From positions 62,001 to 126,000 of the forward strand of contig CANNFM010000001.1 in assembly GCA_947503835.1 (NCBI GenBank): DNA of 64,000 nucleotides, written 5' to 3'. The stretch's first letter is position 1. Each line of letters opens with the position of its first letter. The notes below the pieces were generated by a model, which did no database searches, was not told where the DNA came from, and saw only the letters and a program-made list of their open reading frames with translations. Made by a program: the position numbers and the translations under genes. Origin of the DNA: an uncultured Aquimarina sp. Lineage in GTDB: Bacteria > Bacteroidota > Bacteroidia > Flavobacteriales > Flavobacteriaceae. Positions 52,551-61,893 of the stretch are shown here, in pieces.

Positions 52551-53435
52551 ATGGCAAACAATATCGAAGTAAAAGAATTACTTGATGCAGGTGTACACTT
52601 TGGACACCTAACAAGAAGATGGGATCCTAATATGGCACCGTATATCTATATGGAGCGTAATGGTATTCACATCATTAACTTATATAAAACTGCTGCAAAA
52701 ATCGATGAAGCTAGTGAAGCTTTAAGAAAAATAGCAGCATCCGGCAGAAAAATCCTTTTTGTTGCGACTAAAAAACAAGCTAAAGAAATCGTAGCCGAAA
52801 AAGCAAGCAAAGCTAACCAGCCTTACATTACAGAAAGATGGCCTGGTGGAATGCTTACTAACTTTGTTACTATCCGTAAAGCCGTTAAAAAAATGGCTGC
52901 TATCGATAGAATGAAGAAAGACGGTACCTTCATGACATTATCTAAAAAAGAACGTTTACAAGTAGATCGTTTGAGAGCTAAGTTAGAAAAGAACCTTGGT
53001 TCTATCTCAGACATGACTCGTCTACCTGGAGCGTTATTTGTTGTAGATATTACTCGCGAGCATATCGCAGTAAAAGAAGCTCAGAAATTAAACATTCCTA
53101 TTTTCGCAATGGTCGATACCAACTCTGATCCACGTCAGGTTGACTATCTAATCCCTGCAAATGATGATGCTTCAAAATCTATCGACAAAGTAATGACGTA
53201 TGTTAGTGATGCAATTATTGAAGGTCTAAGCGAAAGAAAAGCTTCAAAAGATGCTCCTAAGAAAGATGCTCCTGCAAAAGGCGATGCTCCTGCAAAAGAA
53301 GAAACTCCTGTAAAAGAAGAAGCTAAAGTAGAAGCTCCTGCAAAGACAGAAGCTAAAGTAGAAACTCCTGCAAAAGCAGAAGCTAAGGTAGAAGCACCAG
53401 AAGTAATAGAAGCTGCAAAGCAAGAAGAAGAATAA
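52551..53435 (+). CDS. rpsB: Ribosomal protein S2 with repetitive C-terminal tail
   Basis: The S2 core (about 1-225) is standard: IEVKELLDAGVHFGHLTRRW, NGIHIINLYKTA, RWPGGMLTNF, LPGALFVVDI and VDTNSDPRQVDYLIPANDDA. After SERKASKDAP follows a 65-residue low-complexity tail of Lys/Ala/Pro/Glu built from imperfect units such as KVEAPAKTEA and KVETPAKAEA. The total of 294 residues exceeds the usual 230-260. A terminator lies downstream, before tsf. Confidence 0.96.
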   Translation: MANNIEVKELLDAGVHFGHLTRRWDPNMAPYIYMERNGIHIINLYKTAAKIDEASEALRKIAASGRKILFVATKKQAKEIVAEKASKANQPYITERWPGGMLTNFVTIRKAVKKMAAIDRMKKDGTFMTLSKKERLQVDRLRAKLEKNLGSISDMTRLPGALFVVDITREHIAVKEAQKLNIPIFAMVDTNSDPRQVDYLIPANDDASKSIDKVMTYVSDAIIEGLSERKASKDAPKKDAPAKGDAPAKEETPVKEEAKVEAPAKTEAKVETPAKAEAKVEAPEVIEAAKQEEE

Positions 53436-53483
53436 ACATTCATTGATTGACTATTTAGACAATCATTATAGTTTTAAAATTTG

Positions 53484-53536
53484 ATGAGTCGTTTGGTTCT
53501 TTACTCTTGCAGTACAAACTAAACGACTCATTTTTT
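53484..53536 (+). terminator. Terminator between rpsB and tsf
   Basis: ATGAGTCGTTTGGTT pairs with AACTAAACGACTCAT (one mismatch) over an 18-base loop, followed by TTTTTT. It lies 38 bases before the tsf start, so tsf is expressed by read-through or from a promoter I cannot see; partial termination would set the S2:EF-Ts ratio. Confidence 0.7.
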
Positions 53537-53574
53537 ATACAAAAACACATTTACACATTAAATATTTAAACAAT

Positions 53575-54540
53575 ATGGCAAAGATTACAGCCGCAGAAGT
53601 AAATAAATTAAGAAAAGCCACAGGTGCCGGAATGATGGATTGCAAAAAAGCACTTGTTGAAGCTGATGGAGATTTCGACAAAGCAATTGATGTATTACGT
53701 AAAAAAGGGCAAAAAGTTGCGGCAAAAAGAGCAGACCGTGAGTCTTCTGAAGGGGCAGCTATTGCCAAAATAAATGCAGACCATACTGCTGGTGTATCTA
53801 TCGTTCTTGGTTGTGAAACAGATTTCGTTGGTAAAAATGAAAGTTTTATCGCTTTAGCAAATGAGTTAGCAGATCTTGCATTAAATTATTCTACTAAAGA
53901 AGAATTTTTGGCTGCGGATTTTGGAGGAATAACGGTTTCAGAAAAATTAGTTGAACAAACTGGTGTTATTGGTGAGAAATTAGAAATCAATGCATTTTCT
54001 AAATTAGAAGCTCCTTATGTTGGTTCATACGTACATATAAACAAAATTGCTGCTCTTGTTGGATTATCTGCCAAAGTAGATAAGGTTGATGTGTTGGCAA
54101 AAGATTTAGCAATGCAAATTGCTTCTATGGGAGCAACAACACTTTCATATAAAGATTTTGACCCTGCTTATGTGGCTTCAGAAACTGAAGCAAGAATTGC
54201 TGTAATTGAAAAAGACAATGAAGAATTAGGTCGCTTAGGTAAAACACTTAAAAACGTACCTCAATACATCTCTATGTCTCAATTAACTCCTGAAGTTCTA
54301 GCAAAAGCCGAAGAAGATGCAAAAGCAGAATTAAAAGCAGAAGGTAAACCTGAACAAATTTGGGATAGAATTCTTCCAGGAAAAATGGAGCGTTTCATTT
54401 CTGACAACACAACTCTTGATCAAGAGCAATGTTTATTAGATCAGAATTTCATCAAAGATGAAAAAATCAATGTTGCCAAATATGTTAAATCATATGGCGA
54501 TATTAATGTAACTTCTTTTGAAAGAGTAACACTGGGGTAA
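53575..54540 (+). CDS. tsf: Elongation factor Ts
   Basis: Nucleotide-exchange factor for EF-Tu. The N-terminal UBA-like domain (AAEVNKLRKATGAGMMDCKK, ALVEADGDFDKAIDVLRKKG) and the core motif VLGCETDFVGKNESF are intact. The C-terminus ends with INVAKYVKSYGDINVTSFER. At 321 residues it is slightly longer than the E. coli protein (283), normal for Bacteroidota to my knowledge. It is followed by a strong terminator. Confidence 0.97.
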   Translation: MAKITAAEVNKLRKATGAGMMDCKKALVEADGDFDKAIDVLRKKGQKVAAKRADRESSEGAAIAKINADHTAGVSIVLGCETDFVGKNESFIALANELADLALNYSTKEEFLAADFGGITVSEKLVEQTGVIGEKLEINAFSKLEAPYVGSYVHINKIAALVGLSAKVDKVDVLAKDLAMQIASMGATTLSYKDFDPAYVASETEARIAVIEKDNEELGRLGKTLKNVPQYISMSQLTPEVLAKAEEDAKAELKAEGKPEQIWDRILPGKMERFISDNTTLDQEQCLLDQNFIKDEKINVAKYVKSYGDINVTSFERVTLG

Positions 54541-54577
54541 TCCCAATATAAAAAACTCTTCGCTTTTTGCGAAAAAT

Positions 54578-54613
54578 TAAAAACCGCTTCTGGATATCCA
54601 GAAGCGGTTTTTT
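54578..54613 (+). terminator. Terminator after tsf
   Basis: AAACCGCTTCTGGAT and ATCCAGAAGCGGTTT form a perfect 15-bp inverted repeat with almost no loop (central ATAT opens), followed by TTTTTT. Confidence 0.85.
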
Positions 54614-54815
54614 CTTCTTCATTTTTCAAAATATTCTCTAATATGTTTATAACGTTATAAAACCTTAAATCCCTCCAAGGTTTTACCCCCAAATAAAGAC
54701 TAACTCCCCAATTAGTCTACACAAAACGTTTAAACATCATTATAGAATATTTATCATCCCCCTCATTTTTTTTGTTTTCCTCATGGCAAACCTATGACAT
54801 ATTTTAAAGCCAACC

Positions 54816-54859
54816 AATACCCTGGTCAGGGGAAAAGGACCCTTTTTTATAGGGGTATT
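54816..54859. other. Unusual GC element A in the gap before pyrH
   Basis: In very AT-rich surroundings this block reads AATACCC, TGGTCA, GGGG, AAAA, GGA, CCC, TTTTTT, and ends AGGGGTATT; its outer bases AATACC/GGTATT pair. A closely similar block lies before asnS at 61473-61504. The remaining gap 54614-54966 holds no gene; it contains the pyrH promoter at 54939. Confidence 0.45.
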
Positions 54860-54938
54860 TTATTCTCAAGAAACACGAACAAACACAAAAAACTTATACC
54901 TTTATATTCTAAAGTATTTTCTAAATTAAGAATATGAT

Positions 54939-54946
54939 TATATTTG
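54939..54946 (+). promoter_or_regulatory. -7 element (TATATTTG) of pyrH-frr
   Basis: Exact TAnnTTTG match 20 bases before the pyrH ATG. No TTG is seen at -33. Confidence 0.55.
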
Positions 54947-54966
54947 CACCACAGTAACACCTAACA

Positions 54967-55674
54967 ATGAAATACAAAAGAATATTACTAAAATTATCAG
55001 GAGAAGCCTTAATGGGTGAACGCCAGTATGGTATCGACCCTAAAAGATTAGCCGAATATGCACATGAAATCAAACAGATAACAGATAAAGGCGTTCAAGT
55101 AGCCGTTGTAATTGGCGGAGGTAATATTTTTAGAGGTGTCGCCGGGGCCAGTAAAGGGATGGATCGAGTGCAAGCAGACCATATGGGTATGCTAGCAACC
55201 GTTATTAATGGTTTAGCCCTACAGAGCGCTCTTGAAGATGCAGAAATCCCAACCCGACTACAATCCGCTGTAAAAATTAATGAGGTTGCCGAGCCTTTTA
55301 TACGTCGTAGAGCAATGCGTCATTTAGAGAAAGGCAGAGTTGTAATTTTCGGGGGAGGTACGGGTAATCCATATTTCACAACAGACTCGGCTGCTGTGCT
55401 TAGAGCCATAGAAATCAATGCCGATGTTATACTAAAGGGAACTAGAGTTGACGGAATTTACACTTCGGATCCAGAGAAAAACGCTGATGCAACAAAATTT
55501 GATTTCATATCATTTGATGATGTATTACGTAAGGGATTAAAAGTTATGGACACTACCGCATTCACCTTAAGTCAGGAAAACGAATTACCAATAATAGTTT
55601 TTGATATGAATAAAGCTGGAAACCTGCTAAAAGTAATTTCAGGTGAATCTATTGGTACACGAGTAAATCTTTAA
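54967..55674 (+). CDS. pyrH: UMP kinase
   Basis: Phosphorylates UMP to UDP. The 235 residues show the amino-acid-kinase pattern of Pyr[96 protein letters not shown]. Full length with a clear ATG. Followed by frr after 71 bases, the order found in most bacteria. Confidence 0.97.
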   Translation: MKYKRILLKLSGEALMGERQYGIDPKRLAEYAHEIKQITDKGVQVAVVIGGGNIFRGVAGASKGMDRVQADHMGMLATVINGLALQSALEDAEIPTRLQSAVKINEVAEPFIRRRAMRHLEKGRVVIFGGGTGNPYFTTDSAAVLRAIEINADVILKGTRVDGIYTSDPEKNADATKFDFISFDDVLRKGLKVMDTTAFTLSQENELPIIVFDMNKAGNLLKVISGESIGTRVNL

Positions 55675-55745
55675 TTATATTTAGTTTGTGTTAGATTAAA
55701 ATATGGCACAAATTTTTCATTAGTCCAAAGAAAAACAAGTAAACA

Positions 55746-56309
55746 ATGAATGAAGAAATAGGTTTTATATTAGATTCAACTAAAGAATCTATGCAAGCTG
55801 CCATTGTGCATTTAGAAAAAAAATTACTCAATATTAGAGCGGGTAAAGCATCTCCTGCAATGTTAGGTAGTGTAACTGTAGAATATTATGGCACCCAAAC
55901 ACCATTAAATCAGATCGGAAATGTTACGACACCAGATGCCAGAACAATTACAATACAGCCCTTCGAAAAATCTCTTATTCCAGAAATTGAGAAAGGAATT
56001 CAGATCGCAAATCTAGGCTTCAATCCTATGAATAATGGGGAAAGTGTTATTATTAACGTTCCGCCACTTACCGAAGAACGCCGAAGAGATCTTGTAAAAC
56101 AAGCCAAAGCTGAAGCTGAAGATTCAAAAGTTGGTGTGCGAAATGATCGCAAAAATGCTAATACTGAAATCAAAAAACTTGAAAAAGAAGGACTCTCAGA
56201 AGATTTGGCTAAAAATACAGAAGTAGATATTCAAGAACTAACTGATGGTTATATAAAGAAGATTGATGAAATGCTAGCTAGCAAGGAAAAAGAAATTATG
56301 ACAGTTTAA
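55746..56309 (+). CDS. frr: Ribosome recycling factor
   Basis: Splits post-termination ribosomes together with EF-G. 187 residues with the RRF signature KKLLNIRAGKASPAMLGSVT, YYGTQTPLNQIGNVTTPDAR, IQPFEKSLIPEIEKGIQIAN and VPPLTEERRRDLVKQAKAEA. Normal length. Terminator 30 bases downstream. Confidence 0.97.
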   Translation: MNEEIGFILDSTKESMQAAIVHLEKKLLNIRAGKASPAMLGSVTVEYYGTQTPLNQIGNVTTPDARTITIQPFEKSLIPEIEKGIQIANLGFNPMNNGESVIINVPPLTEERRRDLVKQAKAEAEDSKVGVRNDRKNANTEIKKLEKEGLSEDLAKNTEVDIQELTDGYIKKIDEMLASKEKEIMTV

Positions 56310-56339
56310 CTTTTTATATGCACATTAATTGTATATAAT

Positions 56340-56367
56340 AGCGTTTTCTTATTGGAAACGCTTTTTT
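56340..56367 (+). terminator. Terminator after frr
   Basis: AGCGTTT and AAACGCT pair across a 9-base loop, followed by six T. It ends 33 bases before the ATG of the DUF5686 gene. Confidence 0.75.
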
Positions 56368-56399
56368 GTATATTCGTTTTTTTGAACCCCGTAAGTATA

Positions 56400-58841
56400 A
56401 TGCGAAACAAATTATTTTGTTTATTATTTTTTACCCACTATATCTTAATATCACAAGTAAGCATTAATGGTATTGTAATTGATGCAAATTCGAATCAACC
56501 CATGCCTTTTGCTACGGTAAAAACCGGCACATCATCGTATGCAATGACCTCAGTTAATGGTGAATTTGTTATACGCAGCCGGAATTACCCTGTAAATCTT
56601 ACAGTGAGTTTCTTAGGGTATAAAACAAAAACGATCCTGATTCCTTCAAAGGTTACAGAAAAAATTGAAATAAAATTGACTCCTAAAGATGAGAGTCTAT
56701 CTACAGTAAATCTTGATGCAACCCAGAATGAGGCTCCCAAAATAATCAAGGAAGCAATACGTAGAAAAAAACAAAACGATCCTAAAAAAGCACTCCAAAG
56801 TTTTAGCTATAAAAGTTATAATAAATTAAAAATCACAAAAGACAATCAGGCAAAATTAGATATACGAGATACGGCAAAAGTAGATATGCAACGTTTATTT
56901 AATGAATCACACTCTTTTTTGTCTGAAAAAATAAGCTTGCATCAATTTAGTAGTGGTTTAGGTGAAAAGGAAAAGGTTTTAGCAACAAGAATGACAGGCT
57001 TTAAAGAACCTATTTATAACGTATTAAGCATCAAAATACAGTCTAATTCTCTTTACGAAGAAGATTACACCATTTTTAACAATAAATACATAGGTCCATT
57101 ATCCAATAGAGCTCTTAAAAATTATTATTACAAAATCTTAGGTACAACTCAAGAAAAAAAACCCGCTTTTATTATCCTGTTCCAACCACGAAAATCTAAA
57201 AGGTTTGCAAGCCTAGAGGGGATATTATATTTAGACATTAAAACTCTAGAGATTCAAAAGGCTATTATTGAGTTACGTGGAGAGCTTAATGTAATGGCTT
57301 CGCATAATTTTGACTATTTTTCTGAGCAAAAAAAATGGTTTCCGATAAGTCAAGAAATTACGATTCGCCCCGGTGATGGCAGACAAAAAGTTAGTCTTTT
57401 TGGAGGACAAATATCAATAGGAAGAGTAGGCAACACTAAAAAAAATATTGCCAACAATAATGATTTTTTAGTATCTAAAACTGATTTGTTGGATATTCAA
57501 TTAAATGCCAAGCAAGATATAAAACAAAGTGATGCGTCGATAAAAATCGACCCAGAAGCCAATAACAGACCCGAAAGTTATTGGAATCAATATCGCACGA
57601 GTACAATTACAGAAAAAGACTTAAATTCATTTCCGATTGTAGACAGCATTGTAAAGGTTCAAAATATAGAACGTAAAATTGATGTAATTCAGAGCTTCAA
57701 TATTGGATATTACCCTATAGGATTCTTCAACTTTGATCTCACTTACCCTATAAAATATAATAATTTTGAAGGATTACGCTTGGGCTTAGGTGGTCTAACC
57801 AACTCAAAATTTTCTAAGCGTTTTAGAGTAGAAGGATATGCGGTATATGGCTTTAGAGATTCTAAATCAAAATATGGTGTAGGTGGCGGTGTATTATTGA
57901 ATAAAAACTCAAGCTCATGGTTTAATGTTAATTACACAGATGATATTAGAGAAGTTGGTAGCTTTCCATATCTTACCGACAGAAGAGTTTATTCTCTTTT
58001 CGAACCTCGTTTGGTTAATATTGATTTCTATTATAAACATAGAACCTGGAGCAGCAGTATACAACATCAGGTTTTCCCTAAACTTCTTTCAGAAGTACAA
58101 TTTTCGGTCAGTAATATAAATCAAACAAAAGGATATCAATATCTCAATAATGATACTCTATTTTCTGCTTATAAAATCACTGAATCAACTATAGCATTAC
58201 GCTGGAGTCCTTTTAGTAAATTTCTTAAAACCCCTAAAGGCATTAAAGAAATACATGAAGGATATCCAAAAATTACCGCACAATACACACAAGGGTTTAA
58301 AGGATTATTTGATAGCAACTTTGATTATAGTAAAATAGGTATTAAAGCAGAATATGTAATACATCGCATTAACCTATCTCGTACCAGCGTTTTATTAGAA
58401 GCCAATATTGCCACAGGAGATACTCCGCTTACACATTTATATCATGCATACCCTAATGCCCCTACAAAAGAAACAGTTTTACAAAGATTCTCTGTCGCAG
58501 GTCGAAGAACTTTTGAAACCATGTTTTTTGGTGAATTTTTTAGTGACAAACTAGCTACATTACAAATGAAGCACAGTATAAAACCTTTTAGAGTAACTAA
58601 TTGGCTCAATCCAGAATTTGTTTTCTTAACCAGATATGCAATAGGTGATATTGAGAATATCCAAAATCACCGAGGGGTTAACTTCAATTCATTACAGCAA
58701 CTTTATCAAGAATCCGGATTTGAAATCAATAAATTATTTGCCGGTTTTGGACTTAGTTTTGCATATCGCTACGGGGCTTATCATTTACCTCGATTTGAAG
58801 ATAATATTTCATTCAAATTTACTTTCTATTTGAAACTATAA
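56400..58841 (+). CDS. DUF5686 outer-membrane protein with carboxypeptidase-regulatory-like domain
   Basis: The 813-residue protein begins with a signal peptide (MRNKLFCLLFFTHYILISQ), then a CarboxypepD_reg-like beta-sandwich (about 20-105: INGIVIDANSNQPMPFATVK, SVNGEFVIRS), then the DUF5686 region (APKIIKEAIRRKKQNDPKKA onwards), which should form an outer-membrane barrel (final FKFTFYLKL). The family is found across Bacteroidota; its function is unknown to me. I chose ATG at 56400; the frame extends upstream to a TTG inside the frr terminator. Confidence 0.88.
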   Translation: MRNKLFCLLFFTHYILISQVSINGIVIDANSNQPMPFATVKTGTSSYAMTSVNGEFVIRSRNYPVNLTVSFLGYKTKTILIPSKVTEKIEIKLTPKDESLSTVNLDATQNEAPKIIKEAIRRKKQNDPKKALQSFSYKSYNKLKITKDNQAKLDIRDTAKVDMQRLFNESHSFLSEKISLHQFSSGLGEKEKVLATRMTGFKEPIYNVLSIKIQSNSLYEEDYTIFNNKYIGPLSNRALKNYYYKILGTTQEKKPAFIILFQPRKSKRFASLEGILYLDIKTLEIQKAIIELRGELNVMASHNFDYFSEQKKWFPISQEITIRPGDGRQKVSLFGGQISIGRVGNTKKNIANNNDFLVSKTDLLDIQLNAKQDIKQSDASIKIDPEANNRPESYWNQYRTSTITEKDLNSFPIVDSIVKVQNIERKIDVIQSFNIGYYPIGFFNFDLTYPIKYNNFEGLRLGLGGLTNSKFSKRFRVEGYAVYGFRDSKSKYGVGGGVLLNKNSSSWFNVNYTDDIREVGSFPYLTDRRVYSLFEPRLVNIDFYYKHRTWSSSIQHQVFPKLLSEVQFSVSNINQTKGYQYLNNDTLFSAYKITESTIALRWSPFSKFLKTPKGIKEIHEGYPKITAQYTQGFKGLFDSNFDYSKIGIKAEYVIHRINLSRTSVLLEANIATGDTPLTHLYHAYPNAPTKETVLQRFSVAGRRTFETMFFGEFFSDKLATLQMKHSIKPFRVTNWLNPEFVFLTRYAIGDIENIQNHRGVNFNSLQQLYQESGFEINKLFAGFGLSFAYRYGAYHLPRFEDNISFKFTFYLKL

Positions 58842-58903
58842 CTTTTGTAGGACATAAATAATTTTCTTTAGTAAAATTCACAAATAATAAACCTTCAAAT
58901 TCT

Positions 58904-58911
58904 TACATTTG
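58904..58911 (+). promoter_or_regulatory. -7 element (TACATTTG) of the RND exporter gene
   Basis: Exact TAnnTTTG match, 17 bases before the ATG at 58929. No TTG at -33. Confidence 0.5.
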
Positions 58912-58928
58912 CATCAGGAAAATAAAGA

Positions 58929-61322
58929 ATGGCAAAATTATTAAGTTTCGGGTTTTGGAATGCACTCGCTGGAATTATACTACGCAATAGAGCAATCATA
59001 TTTTTAGCAATCATAGGAATTACAGTTTTCTTAGGTTTTCAATGGAAAAATATGAGGTTTTCTTACTCTGAAGCCAACCTTCTTCCTGACGACCATGAGG
59101 TAAATATAAAATATCAAGATTTTCTCGAAAAGTTCGGAGAAGAAGGAAATCTAATTGTTATGGCTGTTAAAGACAGCACTCTATTTACACCAAAAAAACT
59201 AAAAGCCTGGAATGACTTTAATGACTCTTTTAAGCAATATGAAGAGATTGAGCTAGTTGTTTCTATTGGGGATCTTAAAAAACTTCAAAAAAAAGAGAAT
59301 CCGTCCAGATTTGAGTTAGTACCTTTTATAAAAGACTCAAGTTTTACCAAAAAGCAAGTTGATAAATACGAGTATGAGTTATTTAATAAACTTCCTTTTT
59401 ATGAAGGACTTGTATATAGCAAGAAATCAAAAACCATCCAAAGTGCTCTTTATATAAAGAAAGATATTGTAAATACTCCTCTAAGAAAAAAATTCATTAC
59501 AGAAGTTTTACGACCTTCGGTTATAGCCTTTGAAAAAGAATATAATATTGATATAAAAGTATCTGGTATGCCGTATATCAGAACGCTAAATTCGCAAAAC
59601 ATAATGGATGAAATTCAGATTTTCATCCTTGCTGCGTTATTAACTACATCGCTTATCTTCTTTTTCTTTTTCAGGTCTCTTAGAGCAACCCTTATATCCA
59701 TGACAGCAGTAATCATTGGTGTGATGTGGGCCTTTGGGATTTTAGGTCTTTTAGAATATGAAATTACTGTGCTTACCGCTATTATCCCTCCATTGGTTAT
59801 TGTCATAGGGATTCCTAATTGTATTTTTCTAATCAATAAGTATCAGCAAGAAATAAAAAAGCATGGTAATAAGGCAAAATCATTACAGCGAGTAATCACC
59901 AAAGTTGGAAATGCAACTTTAATGACCAATATTACTACGGCTGCCGGGTTCGCCACCTTTGCTCTTACAGAAAGTAAATTACTTAAAGAATTTGGTATTG
60001 TAGCTTCATTAAATATTATAGCTCTATTTATACTATGTCTGTTGGTAATAACTATCATTTATAGTTATATGCCCCAACCCAAAGAAAGACACCTGAAACA
60101 TTTAGGCAGAAACTGGATTGAGAAATTACTAGATTGGATGGAAAATATGGTGAAAAACAGGAGGGTAACTATTTATTTCTCTTCAGTTTTTATTCTAATC
60201 GCTAGTATTATTGGTATTTATACCATAAAAGTTTCTGGAAGCTTGTTAGAAGACATGCCCAAATCTGCTGGATTTTATAAAGATATTGAGTTTTTTGAAG
60301 AAGAGTTTGATGGTGTTATGCCTTTAGAAATTTTTATAGACACTAAACGAAAACAAGGAGTATTAAAACTACCTACGCTAAGACGTATGGAACAGCTTCA
60401 GGAACTTCTGGAAGAAACTCCAGAATTATCCAAGCCCATTTCGATAGTGAGCTTGGTAAAATATTCCAAACAGGCTTTTTACAACGGAAATCCTAAATAT
60501 TATCAGATCCCTAGTAGTCAAGAACGAAATTTTATTATACCCTATTTAAAAAGCTTTGAATCAGAATCTGGAGTAATGAAAAGTTACATAGATTCTACAG
60601 GGCAATATGCCAGGATCACTACCTTTATGAAAGATGTAGGAACTGAAGAAATGGATCGTATCGAGGCCAATTTAGCTCCTAAACTAGAAAAAATATTCCC
60701 GAAAGATCGTTATGATGTTTCCTTCACAGGCAAAGCTCTTATTTTTCAAAAAGGAACCAAATATCTCGTATGGAACCTTATTTTTTCATTAGGATTAGCC
60801 GTAATATTGATTGCTTTGTTTATGGCCTGGATGTTTCGATCCTTTAAAATGATTCTTGTATCATTAATCCCGAACCTATTACCGCTTTTAATGACTGCGG
60901 GCCTAATGGGTTATTTAGGAGTTCCTATAAAACCATCAACGATATTGGTTTTTAGTATTGCGTTTGGAATCTCTGTTGATGATACAATACATTTTCTTGC
61001 AAAATATAGGCAAGAATTGAAATCTAATCATTGGAGGATCAGAAAATCAGTTCTGGCGGCACTTAGAGAGACAGGAGTAAGTATGTTTTATACATCAACA
61101 GTTTTATTTTTTGGATTCTCTGTATTTATGATCTCAAGTTTTGGAGGTACCAAGGCCCTAGGTGGATTAGTTTCTACAACATTACTGTTTGCCATGCTAG
61201 CCAATCTTTTACTACTTCCTTCTTTACTACTCTCATTAGAGCGAAGCATTGCAAATAAAAAGACATTAAAGGAGCCTACTCTAAAAATTATTCCGAACGA
61301 TGATGAAATTGAAGAAGAATAA
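58929..61322 (+). CDS. RND/MMPL family exporter
   Basis: The 797-residue protein has the duplicated RND layout: helix 1 (about 22-38), a large periplasmic loop (40-220), five helices (about 225-375), a cytoplasmic segment, helix 7 near 410, a second loop (430-610), and five more helices (620-780). Conserved stretches are FSYSEANLLPDDHEVNIKYQ, ITAAGFATFALTESKLLKEF and ILVFSIAFGISVDDTIHFLA (with the Asp pair of the MMPL/sterol-sensing group). It is shorter than AcrB-type pumps and resembles the MmpL/HpnN group that moves lipids. Substrate unknown. No membrane-fusion partner is adjacent. Confidence 0.9.
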   Translation: MAKLLSFGFWNALAGIILRNRAIIFLAIIGITVFLGFQWKNMRFSYSEANLLPDDHEVNIKYQDFLEKFGEEGNLIVMAVKDSTLFTPKKLKAWNDFNDSFKQYEEIELVVSIGDLKKLQKKENPSRFELVPFIKDSSFTKKQVDKYEYELFNKLPFYEGLVYSKKSKTIQSALYIKKDIVNTPLRKKFITEVLRPSVIAFEKEYNIDIKVSGMPYIRTLNSQNIMDEIQIFILAALLTTSLIFFFFFRSLRATLISMTAVIIGVMWAFGILGLLEYEITVLTAIIPPLVIVIGIPNCIFLINKYQQEIKKHGNKAKSLQRVITKVGNATLMTNITTAAGFATFALTESKLLKEFGIVASLNIIALFILCLLVITIIYSYMPQPKERHLKHLGRNWIEKLLDWMENMVKNRRVTIYFSSVFILIASIIGIYTIKVSGSLLEDMPKSAGFYKDIEFFEEEFDGVMPLEIFIDTKRKQGVLKLPTLRRMEQLQELLEETPELSKPISIVSLVKYSKQAFYNGNPKYYQIPSSQERNFIIPYLKSFESESGVMKSYIDSTGQYARITTFMKDVGTEEMDRIEANLAPKLEKIFPKDRYDVSFTGKALIFQKGTKYLVWNLIFSLGLAVILIALFMAWMFRSFKMILVSLIPNLLPLLMTAGLMGYLGVPIKPSTILVFSIAFGISVDDTIHFLAKYRQELKSNHWRIRKSVLAALRETGVSMFYTSTVLFFGFSVFMISSFGGTKALGGLVSTTLLFAMLANLLLLPSLLLSLERSIANKKTLKEPTLKIIPNDDEIEEE

Positions 61323-61338
61323 ATACAAAACATCTATC

Positions 61339-61373
61339 AAAAAAAAAGCCCCGTTAGAAAACTAACGGGGCTT
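61339..61373 (-). terminator. Hairpin with T-run on the minus strand, downstream of the exporter gene
   Basis: AAGCCCCGTTAG and CTAACGGGGCTT form a perfect 12-bp stem with an AAAA loop. On the plus strand the bases after it are CTTGTGTTAG, a poor U-run; on the minus strand they are nine T in a row. It may still end the exporter transcript, but it looks better suited to a minus-strand transcript from the 61374-61893 gap. Confidence 0.6.
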
Positions 61374-61893
61374 GTGTTAGATAGATTACCCCAAAACCTA
61401 TCGAACTAAACTTAACGTAAACACAATCGTCATAATTGCATAAACAAGATACGACCCCTTTTTATATTTTGAAATACCCAGTGGGGGGGGAAAATCCCCT
61501 TTTTCATATTTTTTTTTAAACTTTAACATTATCCACACTAGTAATATTTAGCAACAATAGCTTATTAATCTGATTTTCAATTAGATACAAGTGTAAATAA
61601 ATTTTATTTTTTCAATTTTACACCAACAAATTCTCATAAAATATCGTCTATTTTGGTCAAAAAAACGCGTTTTTACGGTTTTCCTCATAGAATTAGGTTT
61701 TCAAAAAGCGTCAGATTTTTAATTTAATAGCTACCAAATGTGATAGAAAACATCAAAATATGTAAACCTCTTTTTTGAATTCATAAGATTATGCTCCAAT
61801 CAGATTAAAAATTTATCTTTGCTACCTCAATTTTTAATTCGATAAGGGTAATACGATTGAGGGAATACATGATATAAGAAAATAAAACATAAA
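61374..61893. other. AT-rich gap before asnS with element B, DnaA-box-like site and palindrome
   Basis: No coding gene is visible in these 520 bases. Element B (61473-61504) reads AATACCC, AGT, a run of eight G, AAAA, T, CCCC, TTTT and matches element A before pyrH. A perfect DnaA box, TTATCCACA, lies at 61529-61537, and AAAAACGCGTTTTT (61661-61674) is a perfect palindrome. An asnS -7 element lies at 61814. A minus-strand 11-codon frame (MTIVFTLSLVR) near 61430 is too short to call. Confidence 0.4.
61814..61821 (+). promoter_or_regulatory. -7 element (TATCTTTG) of asnS
   Basis: Exact TAnnTTTG match 72 bases before the asnS ATG; no well-spaced TTG. Confidence 0.5.

Noticed and set aside
53144..53443. 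Long minus-strand frame opposite the rpsB tail
   Set aside because: It mirrors the repetitive tail codons of rpsB and encodes only Ala/Ser/Gly repeats; a shadow of the real gene.
61529..61537. Perfect DnaA box (TTATCCACA) in an AT-rich gap, possible replication origin
   Set aside because: Only a single perfect box, no cluster of boxes, no dnaA, gidA or other origin-linked genes nearby.
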